Positions 5,331 to 13,380 of a stretch of DNA of 16,026 nucleotides are shown piece by piece; the stretch's first letter is position 1; each line of letters begins with the position of its first letter. Both the position numbers and the translations under genes were made by a program. Source of the stretch: Alphaproteobacteria bacterium (GTDB taxonomy: Bacteria > Pseudomonadota > Alphaproteobacteria > ATCC43930 > CGMCC-115725); assembly GCA_030039975.1 (NCBI GenBank), contig JASHUO010000045.1:1-16026 (forward strand), in the 5' to 3' direction. The notes below the pieces were generated by a model. That model was not told where the DNA came from, searched no databases, and saw nothing but the letters and a program-made list of their open reading frames with translations.

Positions 5331-6896
5331 TCAGCGCATCACGCCGGCGGTTGCCACCGGCACGCCGACGGCGGCGGGGGCGTGGATGAGCACGCGCGCA
5401 TAGAGCGCCCGATTGCCCAGCAGCTTCTCGGCGGTTTCGACTTCGACCTGATGGTCCTCATGGGCCCCTGGGCAGAGGGCGCGCAGCTGCGTCCAGGCTG
5501 CGTCGTCGAGCTTGGCGCGCGGCTTGTCGAACGCGGCGGCGAGGCTGCCGGTGCTGCGTGAGAGCGCGACGGCGATACCGCTGGCATCGTCCGGCAGATC
5601 GGCAGTGCAAACGGTCGGCACGACGCCGTGGTGGTGCAGAATGTAGCCGCCCGGCGTTACCAGCCGCGCCCAGGTAATGGTGAGCTCGCCGTCATTGGGC
5701 ATGCGCTGCACATTCTGCACCGTGCCCTTGCCGTAGGAGGAAGTGCCGATGACGACGGCGCGCCCAGTGTCCTGCAGGGCCGAGGCGACGATCTCCGCCG
5801 CCGAGGCCGAGCCGCCATTGACCAGCACCGCGAGCGGCAGCGTTTCGACGGTGCGGTGGGGCGCGGTGAAGTACTGGATGCTTTCGGGCACCCGGCCGAT
5901 GGTCGAGGAGACCGGCTCCCCATCGAGGAAGAGGCTGGCTACCTCGATCGACTGGTCGAGCAGCCCGCCGGGATTGCCGCGCAGGTCGAGGATGATGCCG
6001 CGCATACCGCCGCCGAGGTCGTGATGCGCCTGGCGCAGCAGCTCAGCGAGGTTGTCGCCGGTCTGCTGGTTGAAGCTGCTGATGCGCAGATGGGCGATGC
6101 CGTGATCTTCCGTCAGCACAACGCTGGGCGGCACGATGCGAGCACGGCGCATCGAGAAGGAAAGCGGAGCTTCCGCGCCGGCACGGGCGATTTCGAGCGC
6201 CACGACGCTGTCCGCCGGGCCGCGCAGGCGGCGAACCACATCGTCGCGGTTGAGCGCGCTGACCTGGGTGCCGTCGATGGCGACGATGCGATCGTCGACG
6301 CGCAGCCCAGCCTCCGCCGCCGGCGTCTCCGGCAGCACCTCGACGATCCGGATATCGGGCCCCTCGGTGTTGAGGGTGACGCCGATGCCGCCAAAGCCGT
6401 CCCGTTCGGCCCGGCGCTCCTTCGCCACATCGGGCGGCGCGTAATGCGAGAAACGGTCGAGCACGGTCATGCTGCCGTCGAGCAGCGTCTCTTCGAGATG
6501 GTCGGCGGAGAGCGTGGCGAGCGCCGGTGAGCGCGCCCGGGCCGCAGCGGCCACCCTGTCGGTGAGCGTCGCCCAGCCATCGGCGTCGGATTTGCTTGGC
6601 GCGGCGAAGCGAAGCGTCTGGTCACTTTGCCGCAGCACGACAAAATCGCCCTGACGCCCGATGGTGAGCGAGGCGTCGACCGAGGTGAGATTATGCAGCG
6701 CCGCCAGCGCCAGTTCGCGCGGCGAAACCGGGTCAAGATAGTATCTGGAAATGCTGCTATAGGCCTCGTCGAGCAGCAGCACCTGCTGTTCATCGCCCGC
6801 CGGCGCCGCCGGCGCCGAAGCGCAACCGGTGAGCGCCAGCAGGCTCAAAGTGGCGGCCAAGCGTCGGAGGCAGGGAGCTTTGCGGAGGCTGGTCAT
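5331..6896 (-). CDS. S41 (C-terminal processing) peptidase with PDZ domain, lipoprotein
   Basis: 521 residues. The N-terminus has a lipoprotein signal, RRLAATLSLLALTGC with Cys25 in lipobox LTGC, which supports the ATG at 6896 although no strong ribosome binding site precedes it. Order of parts: an N-terminal helical region (about 36-160), a PDZ domain (about 165-250, GFGGIGVTL then GLRVDDRIVAIDG), and the S41 catalytic core (about 260-430). The Ser-Lys dyad is visible as Ser363 in NGGSASAAEIV and Lys390 in SSYGKGTVQ; DLRGNPGG (304-311) is the usual core strand. A further 90-residue C-terminal tail with Cys475 follows. CtpA-type proteases cut exported proteins at their C-termini; the target here is unknown. 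Lipid anchoring is less typical of classical CtpA, so this is probably a second S41 paralogue. Stop codons of this gene and the convergent secreted protein are only 20 bases apart. Confidence 0.9.
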   Translation of the reverse strand: MTSLRKAPCLRRLAATLSLLALTGCASAPAAPAGDEQQVLLLDEAYSSISRYYLDPVSPRELALAALHNLTSVDASLTIGRQGDFVVLRQSDQTLRFAAPSKSDADGWATLTDRVAAAARARSPALATLSADHLEETLLDGSMTVLDRFSHYAPPDVAKERRAERDGFGGIGVTLNTEGPDIRIVEVLPETPAAEAGLRVDDRIVAIDGTQVSALNRDDVVRRLRGPADSVVALEIARAGAEAPLSFSMRRARIVPPSVVLTEDHGIAHLRISSFNQQTGDNLAELLRQAHHDLGGGMRGIILDLRGNPGGLLDQSIEVASLFLDGEPVSSTIGRVPESIQYFTAPHRTVETLPLAVLVNGGSASAAEIVASALQDTGRAVVIGTSSYGKGTVQNVQRMPNDGELTITWARLVTPGGYILHHHGVVPTVCTADLPDDASGIAVALSRSTGSLAAAFDKPRAKLDDAAWTQLRALCPGAHEDHQVEVETAEKLLGNRALYARVLIHAPAAVGVPVATAGVMR

Positions 6897-7038
6897 CGCA
6901 GCGCGGAAAATTCGACCCCGGCAGAGGCGGACGGCGTCCTTCCGGATGAGAGCGGCGGCGCGATCGCGTGGCGGAAGTCCGGCATCTTGCGTGCGGGGTG
7001 CAGCTGTTGCAAGCGAATTCCCGACCGTTGGGTCACCT

Positions 7039-7058
7039 GCGCCATTACGCCATGGCGC
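7039..7058 (-). terminator. Hairpin downstream of rnr, possible weak terminator
   Basis: GCGCCAT (7039-7045) and ATGGCGC (7052-7058) form a perfect seven-pair stem with a six-base loop, starting ten bases after the rnr stop on the minus strand. No T-run follows, so Rho-independent termination would be poor; it may instead protect the 3' end of the message. The rest of the 171-base gap up to the protease start shows nothing else convincing. Confidence 0.35.
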
Positions 7059-7067
7059 ACGTTAAGA

Positions 7068-9341
7068 TCACGTTGCCACGCGGCCGCGCCGCGGCTTCCC
7101 CGGGCGGCGCTCCTCGCCGCGAAACTCGTCGAGCGCGAAGATCAGGCCACCGGTCACGGCGTTGGCTTCCGCGAGGCGGACGGTGAGCGCGTCGCCGAGC
7201 GTATAGATCCGGCCCCAGCGGCGCCCCACCAGGCGATGCCGCTTCTCATCGTGATCGTAATAGTCGTTCGGCAAGGTACTGATCGGGATAAGCCCGTCGG
7301 CGCCGGTCTCGGCCAGCGCGACAAAAAGTCCCGCCCGGGTGACGCCGCTGATCCGGCCGGCGAAGCTGGCGCCGACGCGCTCGGTGAGGAAAGCGGCGGT
7401 ATAGCGGTCGACGGCGCTGCGCTCGGCCGCCGCAGCGCGCCGCTCGGTCATCGAAATGTGCTCGGCCGTCTCGGCGAAATCCGCGGCTTCGACCGGCGGC
7501 AGGCCGCCGGCGCCCAGATCGAGCCCGGCGATCAGCGCGCGGTGCACCTCGAGATCGGCGTAGCGGCGGATGGGCGAGGTGAAATGCGCGTAGCGCCGCA
7601 GCGCCAAGCCGAAATGGCCAAGATTGTCGGGGCTGTAGACCGCTTGCGCCTGGCTGCGCAGCACCAGCTCGCTGACCAGCGTGGCATAGGCGGTGCCGGC
7701 GGCGCGGCGCAGGATCTCGCTGAAATGGCGCGGGCGGACGACCTGGCCTTTGGCGAGGGCCAGGCCGTGAATGCCGATGCCGTCGAGAAACTCGCTCAGC
7801 GCCGCGAGCTTGGCCGGGTCGGGGCGATCATGGACCCGGTACATGCAGGGCTGCTTCAACCGCTCCAGCTCCTCGGCCGCCGCGACATTGGCGGCGATCA
7901 TGAACTCTTCGATGAGGCGGTGGCTGTCGAGCCGTTGGCGCGGCTCGATCCGCGCGACGCGGCCCGAGGGGTCGAGCTGGATACGGCGCTCGGGCAAATC
8001 GAGGTCGAGCGTGCCGCGCCGCTGCCGGGCGCGCGCGAAAGCGGCATAGGCGCCGTAGAGCGGCTTCAGCACCGGCTCGAGCAGCGGCCGCGTCAGCTCG
8101 CTCTGCCGTCCGTCGATCGCCGCCTGCACTTCCTCATAGGTCAGCCGCGCAGCCGAGCGCATCAATCCGCGGACGAATTGATGGCGGTGGACGCGGCCTT
8201 CGCCGTCGAGCCAGAGATGAACCGCAAGGCAGGCGCGGTCGACGGCGGGCTTCAGCGAGCACAGCTCGTTGGACAGCGCCTCGGGCAGCATCGGCACGAC
8301 GCGGTCGGGGAAATAGACGGAGTTGCCGCGCTCGCGCGCGGCGAAATCGAGCGCATCGGCGGGCCGCACATACCAGCCGACATCGGCGATCGCCACCAGC
8401 ACGTGCCAGCCGCCGCGATGCTCGGCATCCGGCTCGGCCCAGACCGCATCGTCGAAATCGCGGGCATCGGCGCCGTCGATGGTGACGAGCGGAACGCCGC
8501 GCAGATCGGTGCGCGCGCCGAGCGCCACCGGCTGGGCGCGCTCCGCCAGCTCCAGCGCTTCGAGCGGGAAAGCGGTCGGGATGCCGTGAGCGTGGATGGC
8601 GATGAGGCTGAAGGCGCGCGGATCGGCGCTGTCGCCGATGCGCTCGACGATGCGCCCCTGCGGCAGGCCGAGGCGGCGTCCGGCGAGCACCTCGGCGAGC
8701 ACGATCTCGCCATCGGCGGCGCCGGCGCTATCGGCCTCGGCGATGCGGAATTCGGTCCTGAGCTTGCGGTCGGTCGGCTCGAGCCGGCCGCCATCGCGGT
8801 CGCGGCGGAATACGCCGAGCACGCGGTCGGGGGCGCCGCCCAGCGCGCGAATGACGCGCGCCTCGTAGCTGCCATCCTCGAGGCGGACGAAGCGGACGGC
8901 GGCGCGCTCGCCGACGCCGAGCGCGGGTGCGCCGCGCTCGGCCACGACATAGATCGGCGGCAGATGCTCCGCGTCGCGCCAGGCGAGCGGCCGGCCGCGC
9001 ATCTCGCCGTCGAGATCGACATCGGTGATCTCGATGACGCCGATCTCGGGCAGCCCTTCGACGGGGAGCCAGCGCCGCTTCGGCCCACGCTCCACCGCGC
9101 CGCCGCGCTCGACCTCCTTGATCAGTCCCTTGAGGGCGACGCGCGCCTCCGGCGGCACCTTGAAGGCGCGCACGATATCGCGCCGGGAGACCGGCGCCGG
9201 ACTGGTCGCGATGAAATCGAGGATCTCCTCGCGCGTCGGCAGCCGGCCGAGCGAGCGTCGGCCAGGACGCGCGGCGCGGTCACTCCGCGGCTTCGGGTGT
9301 CGGCTTGGCTTGCCCCTTTTTCCGGGCGGGCGCCTTGGCAC
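7068..9341 (-). CDS. rnr: Ribonuclease R
   Basis: 3'-to-5' processive exoribonuclease that degrades structured RNA and acts in RNA quality control. Starting from GTG 9341 it has 757 residues, the normal size in alphaproteobacteria. Domains: a basic N-terminus, a winged-helix region (about 30-90, LPTREEILDFIA), cold-shock-like domains (about 100-270), the RNB catalytic domain with the metal-binding DGADARDFDDAV (289-300) and HFTSPIRRYADLEVHR (586-601), and a C-terminal S1 domain (about 658-741). A short basic tail, RPGKPRRGR, ends it. No ATG lies in frame near the conserved N-terminus; GTG 9339-9341 has AGGA about ten bases upstream and is my choice. This overlaps the end of topA by 62 bases. 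The frame stays open as far as 9593, but that stretch is an Arg/Ser-rich shadow of topA. Confidence 0.92.
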   Translation of the reverse strand: MPRRPPGKRGKPSRHPKPRSDRAARPGRRSLGRLPTREEILDFIATSPAPVSRRDIVRAFKVPPEARVALKGLIKEVERGGAVERGPKRRWLPVEGLPEIGVIEITDVDLDGEMRGRPLAWRDAEHLPPIYVVAERGAPALGVGERAAVRFVRLEDGSYEARVIRALGGAPDRVLGVFRRDRDGGRLEPTDRKLRTEFRIAEADSAGAADGEIVLAEVLAGRRLGLPQGRIVERIGDSADPRAFSLIAIHAHGIPTAFPLEALELAERAQPVALGARTDLRGVPLVTIDGADARDFDDAVWAEPDAEHRGGWHVLVAIADVGWYVRPADALDFAARERGNSVYFPDRVVPMLPEALSNELCSLKPAVDRACLAVHLWLDGEGRVHRHQFVRGLMRSAARLTYEEVQAAIDGRQSELTRPLLEPVLKPLYGAYAAFARARQRRGTLDLDLPERRIQLDPSGRVARIEPRQRLDSHRLIEEFMIAANVAAAEELERLKQPCMYRVHDRPDPAKLAALSEFLDGIGIHGLALAKGQVVRPRHFSEILRRAAGTAYATLVSELVLRSQAQAVYSPDNLGHFGLALRRYAHFTSPIRRYADLEVHRALIAGLDLGAGGLPPVEAADFAETAEHISMTERRAAAAERSAVDRYTAAFLTERVGASFAGRISGVTRAGLFVALAETGADGLIPISTLPNDYYDHDEKRHRLVGRRWGRIYTLGDALTVRLAEANAVTGGLIFALDEFRGEERRPGKPRRGRVAT

Positions 9342-11961
9342 GGGTTGCTTTTCCTTTCTTCTCCGTGGCGCTTTTCGCCGCCGCGGCGGGCTCGGACTTG
9401 GCCGGCTTCGGCGCCGGCTTCGCTTTGGCCTTGCTCTTGCCCTTCCCCTTCCCCTTGCTGCGCGCGCCCAGCAGCTCGATCGCCTGCTCGAGCGTCGCCG
9501 TTTCCGGCTCGATGTCGCGCGGCAGGGTCGCGTTGACCCCGCCATGGCTGACATAGGGACCGTAGCGGCCGCTGAACAGGTTGACCGGCGCACCGTCGTC
9601 GGGGTGGTTGCCGAGAACGCGAAGCGGCGTCGGCGTGCGCCGGCCGCCGCCCTTCTTGGGTTCGGCGAGTAGCGTGACGGCGCGATTGATGCCGATGGTC
9701 AGCACGTCGTCATCGCCGCGCAGCGAGCGGAACTCGTCGCCATGCTTGATATAAGGCCCGAAGCGGCCGATGGCCGCGACGATCATCTTGCCATCTGCGG
9801 GATGAACGCCGACCTGACGCGGCAGCGACAGCAGCTTCAAGGCCGGTTCGAGCGTCAGCTCGGCCGGTGAGAATCCCTTGGGCAGCGAAACGCGCTTCGG
9901 CTTCTCGGCCTCGTCGCCTTGTCCGAGCTGGACGTAGTAGCCATAGGGCCCTTTGCGCACGCTCACCGGCAGATTGGTGGCGGGATCGGCGCCGAGCTCG
10001 CGCGGGCCGACGGGCTCGCTGCCGTTCTCGCCATTGCCGTTCTCGATCGCGAGCGGCCGCGTATAGCGGCACTCCGGATAGTTCGAGCAGCCGATGAAGG
10101 CGCCGAACTTGCCGAGCTTCAGGCTGAGCCTGCCGGCGTTGCAGCCGGGGCAGAGCCGCGGATCGCGACCGTCGGCCAGCGGCGGGAAGAAATGCGGCCC
10201 GAGCTCCTCGTCGAGCGCGTCGATCACCTGGGTGATCGACAGATCCTTGGTGCCGGTCACCGCGGCGGAGAAATCGCGCCAGAAATCCTCCAGCACTTTC
10301 TGCCAGGAGACGCGGCCGTCGGAGATCTCGTCGAGCTTGTTCTCGAGCTCGGCGGTGAAGTTGTACTCGACATAGCGCTCGAAGAAGCTCTCGAGGAATG
10401 CCGTCACGACGCGGCCGCGGTCTTCGGGAATGAAGCGCTTCTTGTCGAGGCGGACATAGCTGCGATCCTGCAGCACCTGCAGGATCGAGGCATAGGTCGA
10501 AGGCCGGCCGATGCCGAGCTCTTCGAGCTTCTTGACCAGGCTCGCCTCGGTATAACGCGGCGGCGGCTGGGTGAAGTGCTGCTGCGGATCGACGGTGCCG
10601 CGCTTCAGCGCGTCGCGCTCCTTGAGCGGCGGCAGGCGGCGATTTTCCTCGTCCTCTTCGGCGTCGTCCTGATCCTCGCGGTAGAGCGTCAGGAAGCCGT
10701 CGAAGAGCACGGTCGAGCCGGTGGCGCGGAATTGGAGAGCGCGATCGGGCGAGACGATGTCGACCGCAACCTGGTCGATCACCGCCGCCGACATCTGGCT
10801 CGCCACGGCACGCTTCCAGATCAGCTCGTAAAGCGCCAGCTGGTCGGGCTCGAGATCGCCGCCGATCTTCTCGGGGAGGCCGAACATGTCGGTCGGCCGG
10901 ATCGCCTCATGCGCCTCCTGCGCGTTCTTCGCCTGGGTCTTGTAGATGCGCGGCTCGTCGGGCCGATAATTGGCGCCGTAGCGCGTGTCGATGAGCCGGC
11001 GCGCCGCTTCGATCGCCTCGCCCGACATGGTGACGCCGTCGGTGCGCATATAGGTGATGAGGCCGACCGTCTCGCCGAAAATGTCGACGCCTTCATAAAG
11101 GCGCTGCGCGATGCGCATGGTGCGGCTGGCGCCGAAGCCCAGCTTGCGCGACGCCTCCTGCTGCAGGGTCGAGGTGGTGAAGGGCGGCGGCGGATTGCGA
11201 CGGGACTGCTTCTTCTCGACCGCTGCCACGGCGTAGCTCTGCTGGGCGAGGATGCGGTCGGCGGCGGCGCGCGCATCAGCTTCGGTGGCAAGGTCGAACT
11301 TGTCGAGGCGCTTGCCGTCGAGATGGGTGAGGCGCGCCGTGAAGCGATCGCCCGACGGCGTCTGGAACTCGACCTCGATCGTCCAGTATTCGCGCGGCTT
11401 GAAGGCCTCGATCTCGCTCTCGCGCTCGCAGATGAGGCGGAGGGCCACCGATTGCACGCGGCCGGCCGAGCGGCTTCCCGGCAGCTTCCGCCACAGCACC
11501 GGCGAGAGCGTGAACCCGACGAGGTAGTCGAGCGCCCGGCGGGCGAGATAGGCCTCGACCAGCTCGCGGTTCAACTCCCGCGGATGGCGGAAAGCGTCGA
11601 GCACCGCTGATTTGGTGACCTCGTTGAAGACGACGCGCTTGACGTCGACGCCTTTGAGCGCCCGGCGATGCTTCAGCACCTCCTGGATATGCCAGGAGAT
11701 CGCCTCGCCCTCGCGGTCAGGGTCGGTGGCGAGGTAGACGTGGTCGGCGCCTTTGACCGCCTGGGTGATCTCCTGGAGGCGCTTTTCCGCCTTGCCGGCG
11801 ACTTCCCAGGACATGGCGAACTGCTCGTCGGGGCGGACGGAGCCGTCCTTGGGCGGCAAGTCGCGGACATGGCCGTAGCTCGCCAGGACCTTGAAGCCCT
11901 TGCCGAGATACTTGTTGATGGTCTTCGCCTTGGCCGGCGACTCGACGATGACGATGTTCAT
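9280..11961 (-). CDS. topA: DNA topoisomerase I
   Basis: Type IA topoisomerase that relaxes negative supercoils through a transient 5'-phosphotyrosine link. 893 residues. The N-terminus MNIVIVESPAKAKTINKYLG is the canonical TOPRIM start and fixes the ATG at 11961, although no good ribosome binding site precedes it. TOPRIM continues to DPDREGEA (81-88). Catalytic Tyr304 lies in LITYMRTDGV and GIGRPSTY follows at 483-490. One four-cysteine zinc ribbon is visible (Cys604, 607, 625, 631). Repeated GRFGPYI/GPYGYYV/GRYGPYV modules (about 670-830) then lead to a Lys/Ala/Pro-rich tail (about 834-893) like that of histone H1. This layout is typical of alphaproteobacterial TopA. It is followed by rnr in overlapping frames and preceded by dprA 149 bases away. 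Confidence 0.97.
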   Translation of the reverse strand: MNIVIVESPAKAKTINKYLGKGFKVLASYGHVRDLPPKDGSVRPDEQFAMSWEVAGKAEKRLQEITQAVKGADHVYLATDPDREGEAISWHIQEVLKHRRALKGVDVKRVVFNEVTKSAVLDAFRHPRELNRELVEAYLARRALDYLVGFTLSPVLWRKLPGSRSAGRVQSVALRLICERESEIEAFKPREYWTIEVEFQTPSGDRFTARLTHLDGKRLDKFDLATEADARAAADRILAQQSYAVAAVEKKQSRRNPPPPFTTSTLQQEASRKLGFGASRTMRIAQRLYEGVDIFGETVGLITYMRTDGVTMSGEAIEAARRLIDTRYGANYRPDEPRIYKTQAKNAQEAHEAIRPTDMFGLPEKIGGDLEPDQLALYELIWKRAVASQMSAAVIDQVAVDIVSPDRALQFRATGSTVLFDGFLTLYREDQDDAEEDEENRRLPPLKERDALKRGTVDPQQHFTQPPPRYTEASLVKKLEELGIGRPSTYASILQVLQDRSYVRLDKKRFIPEDRGRVVTAFLESFFERYVEYNFTAELENKLDEISDGRVSWQKVLEDFWRDFSAAVTGTKDLSITQVIDALDEELGPHFFPPLADGRDPRLCPGCNAGRLSLKLGKFGAFIGCSNYPECRYTRPLAIENGNGENGSEPVGPRELGADPATNLPVSVRKGPYGYYVQLGQGDEAEKPKRVSLPKGFSPAELTLEPALKLLSLPRQVGVHPADGKMIVAAIGRFGPYIKHGDEFRSLRGDDDVLTIGINRAVTLLAEPKKGGGRRTPTPLRVLGNHPDDGAPVNLFSGRYGPYVSHGGVNATLPRDIEPETATLEQAIELLGARSKGKGKGKSKAKAKPAPKPAKSEPAAAAKSATEKKGKATRAKAPARKKGQAKPTPEAAE

Positions 11962-12069
11962 AGGGTTAATTTTCGGTCCCTAAAGCCGGGCACAGATAGT
12001 TCCGCAAGCTGGTTAAAGCAAGGCTACCGTGAGCCACGTTCCCTGCGGTTTCCTGACGGGAAGGCGTAA

Positions 12070-12086
12070 GATAATCACCTATTATC
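12070..12086. promoter_or_regulatory. AT-rich inverted repeat between dprA and topA
   Basis: GATAAT (12070-12075) and ATTATC (12081-12086) are perfect inverted halves separated by five bases, in the only AT-rich patch of the 149-base dprA-topA gap. It sits about 110 bases upstream of the topA ATG on the minus strand, so it could be an operator or part of the topA promoter. The half-site spacing does not match a Fur box. A supercoiling-responsive promoter here is possible but unproven. Confidence 0.35.
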
Positions 12087-12110
12087 CTGATATTGCAGTA
12101 TTTTAAATGT

Positions 12111-13235
12111 TCAGGCCAACAGTGCGACGCACTGGCCGGCCTGGCGCTCGAGGCGACCGGCGAGCTCCAGGTCGAGCAAAACCGCGGTGACGACCGCGGC
12201 GGGAAGGTCGCAGTCCCGGATGAGCGCGTCGACCGCCACCGGGCTCGGCGAGAGGCGTTCGAGCACCCGGGACATGGCAGAGGCCAGCTCGGCGGAGCCG
12301 GCGATGGCTGCCGGTTCCCGTGCCGGCGGCCTTGGCGCCCGCGGCCCAGGGCCGGGGGCGAGCTGATGCTCGATGGCGGCGACTACGTCATCGGCGGTCT
12401 CCGTCAGAACGGCGCCGCGGCGGATCAAATCGTTGGTGCCGCGGCAGCGCGGGTCGAGCGGCGAGCCGGGTACGGCGAAGACCTCGCGCCCCTGCTCGAG
12501 CGCGAAGCGGGCGGTGATGAGCGAGCCCGAGCGCAGCGCCGCCTCGACCACCAGCACGCCCTGCGCCGCGCCGGAGATGATCCGGTTGCGCCGGGGGAAA
12601 TGCCGCGCCTGCGGCTCGGTGCCGACGGGCATCTCCGCCAGCAGCGCGCCGCGCTCGGCGATGAGCTCGTAGAGCGAGCGGTTCTCCTCGGGATAAATGA
12701 CGTCGATGCCGCCGGCGAGCACGGCAATGGTGCCGGTCGGCAGCGCGCCCTGATGCGCCGCGGCGTCGATGCCGCGCGCCAGGCCGGAGACGATGGCGAG
12801 GCCGCGCCCGCCGAGCTGCAGCGCCATGTCACGGGCGAAGCGGCGGCCATTGGCCGAGGCGTTGCGCGCGCCGACCACGGCGACCGCCGGACGCTGCAGC
12901 AACGCCGCATCGCCCCGCAGCGAGAGCAGCGGCGGCGCGTCCTCGATGGCGGCGAGCAGCGGCGGATAGTCCGGTTCCCCCCAAGCGACGAGACGGGCGC
13001 CGGTGCGGGCGAGATCGGCCAGCTCGCGCTCGGCGGCGGCTTTGCCGAACACCGCCAGCGGGCGCTGCCGCCCGGCGCGGCGGGCGAGTTCGGGCAGCGC
13101 TTGCAGCGCCGCCGCGGCCGAGCCATGGCGCGCCAGGAGCTGATAGAAGGTGATGGGGCCGACATTCTCGCTGCGGATGAGGCGCAGCCAGTCGAGCTTT
13201 TCGGCGGGGTTGAGCGGGCGCGGCGCGCTCGACAT
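12111..13235 (-). CDS. dprA: DNA-processing protein DprA (Smf)
   Basis: Loads RecA onto incoming single-stranded DNA during natural transformation; it is widely kept in bacteria not known to be competent. 374 residues. Order: a small N-terminal helical domain (about 10-60, with a helix-hairpin-helix-like NVGPITFYQLL), the Rossmann-like DprA core (about 85-290), and a C-terminal winged-helix domain (about 312-374). Core motifs are VGARNASANGRRFA (121-134), SGLARGIDAAAH (150-161), GGIDVIYPEEN (175-185) and HFPRRNRIISG (212-222). A Pro/Arg-rich linker (293-308) joins core and winged helix. ATG 13235 gives the usual N-terminus; its ribosome binding site is poor. It lies between plsY and topA as in other alphaproteobacteria, but here a plus-strand gene separates it from plsY, so it needs its own promoter in the 145-base divergent gap. 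Confidence 0.96.
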   Translation of the reverse strand: MSSAPRPLNPAEKLDWLRLIRSENVGPITFYQLLARHGSAAAALQALPELARRAGRQRPLAVFGKAAAERELADLARTGARLVAWGEPDYPPLLAAIEDAPPLLSLRGDAALLQRPAVAVVGARNASANGRRFARDMALQLGGRGLAIVSGLARGIDAAAHQGALPTGTIAVLAGGIDVIYPEENRSLYELIAERGALLAEMPVGTEPQARHFPRRNRIISGAAQGVLVVEAALRSGSLITARFALEQGREVFAVPGSPLDPRCRGTNDLIRRGAVLTETADDVVAAIEHQLAPGPGPRAPRPPAREPAAIAGSAELASAMSRVLERLSPSPVAVDALIRDCDLPAAVVTAVLLDLELAGRLERQAGQCVALLA

Positions 13236-13290
13236 GGAAGGTGCTTTCGGAACGCCTTGCGCCAGTGTGGCCGGCGGATCACGCCAGCAT

Positions 13291-13320
13291 ACAGCCTTCG
13301 CGTGGGGTGAAGAAGGCTGT
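13291..13320. promoter_or_regulatory. Nine-base perfect inverted repeat between dprA and the thioredoxin-like gene
   Basis: ACAGCCTTC (13291-13299) and GAAGGCTGT (13312-13320) are perfect inverted arms 12 bases apart. The site lies in the 145-base gap between the divergent starts of dprA (13235) and the thioredoxin-like gene (13381). On the minus strand a loose promoter pair for dprA, TTCTTC and TATGCT with 17 bases between, overlaps it. A dimeric regulator controlling either gene is a reasonable guess; no known consensus was recognised. Confidence 0.4.
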
Positions 13321-13380
13321 CACTGTCGCCGCCGAGAGCGCCGGGGTAAGCTCGCGCCAAAGCATGCGAGGAGGATCATC

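Noticed and set aside
6893..7045. A 50-codon minus-strand frame whose TGA overlaps the S41 protease ATG (ATGA).
   Set aside because: No ribosome binding site, a polar low-complexity sequence without recognisable features, and part of its start lies in the hairpin after rnr. Chance frames of this size are common at this GC content.
6627..9536. A 969-codon plus-strand frame opposite rnr.
   Set aside because: It is the antisense of RNase R and has the biased composition of a GC-rich shadow frame. RNase R motifs on the minus strand are unambiguous.
9342..9593. Upstream extension of RNase R to 9593.
   Set aside because: The extra residues are an Arg/Ser/Pro-rich frame-shifted reading of the topA tail and lie far inside topA.
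9919..11610. A 563-codon plus-strand frame opposite topA, and a similar 405-codon one opposite dprA (12093-13310).
   Set aside because: Both are antisense shadows of genes with clear catalytic motifs.
12070..12088. Possible Fur box because of GATAAT and ATTATC half-sites.
   Set aside because: The classical Fur box needs a 19-base arrangement with a third half-site or a 7-1-7 core; here the halves are five bases apart, and topA is not an iron gene.
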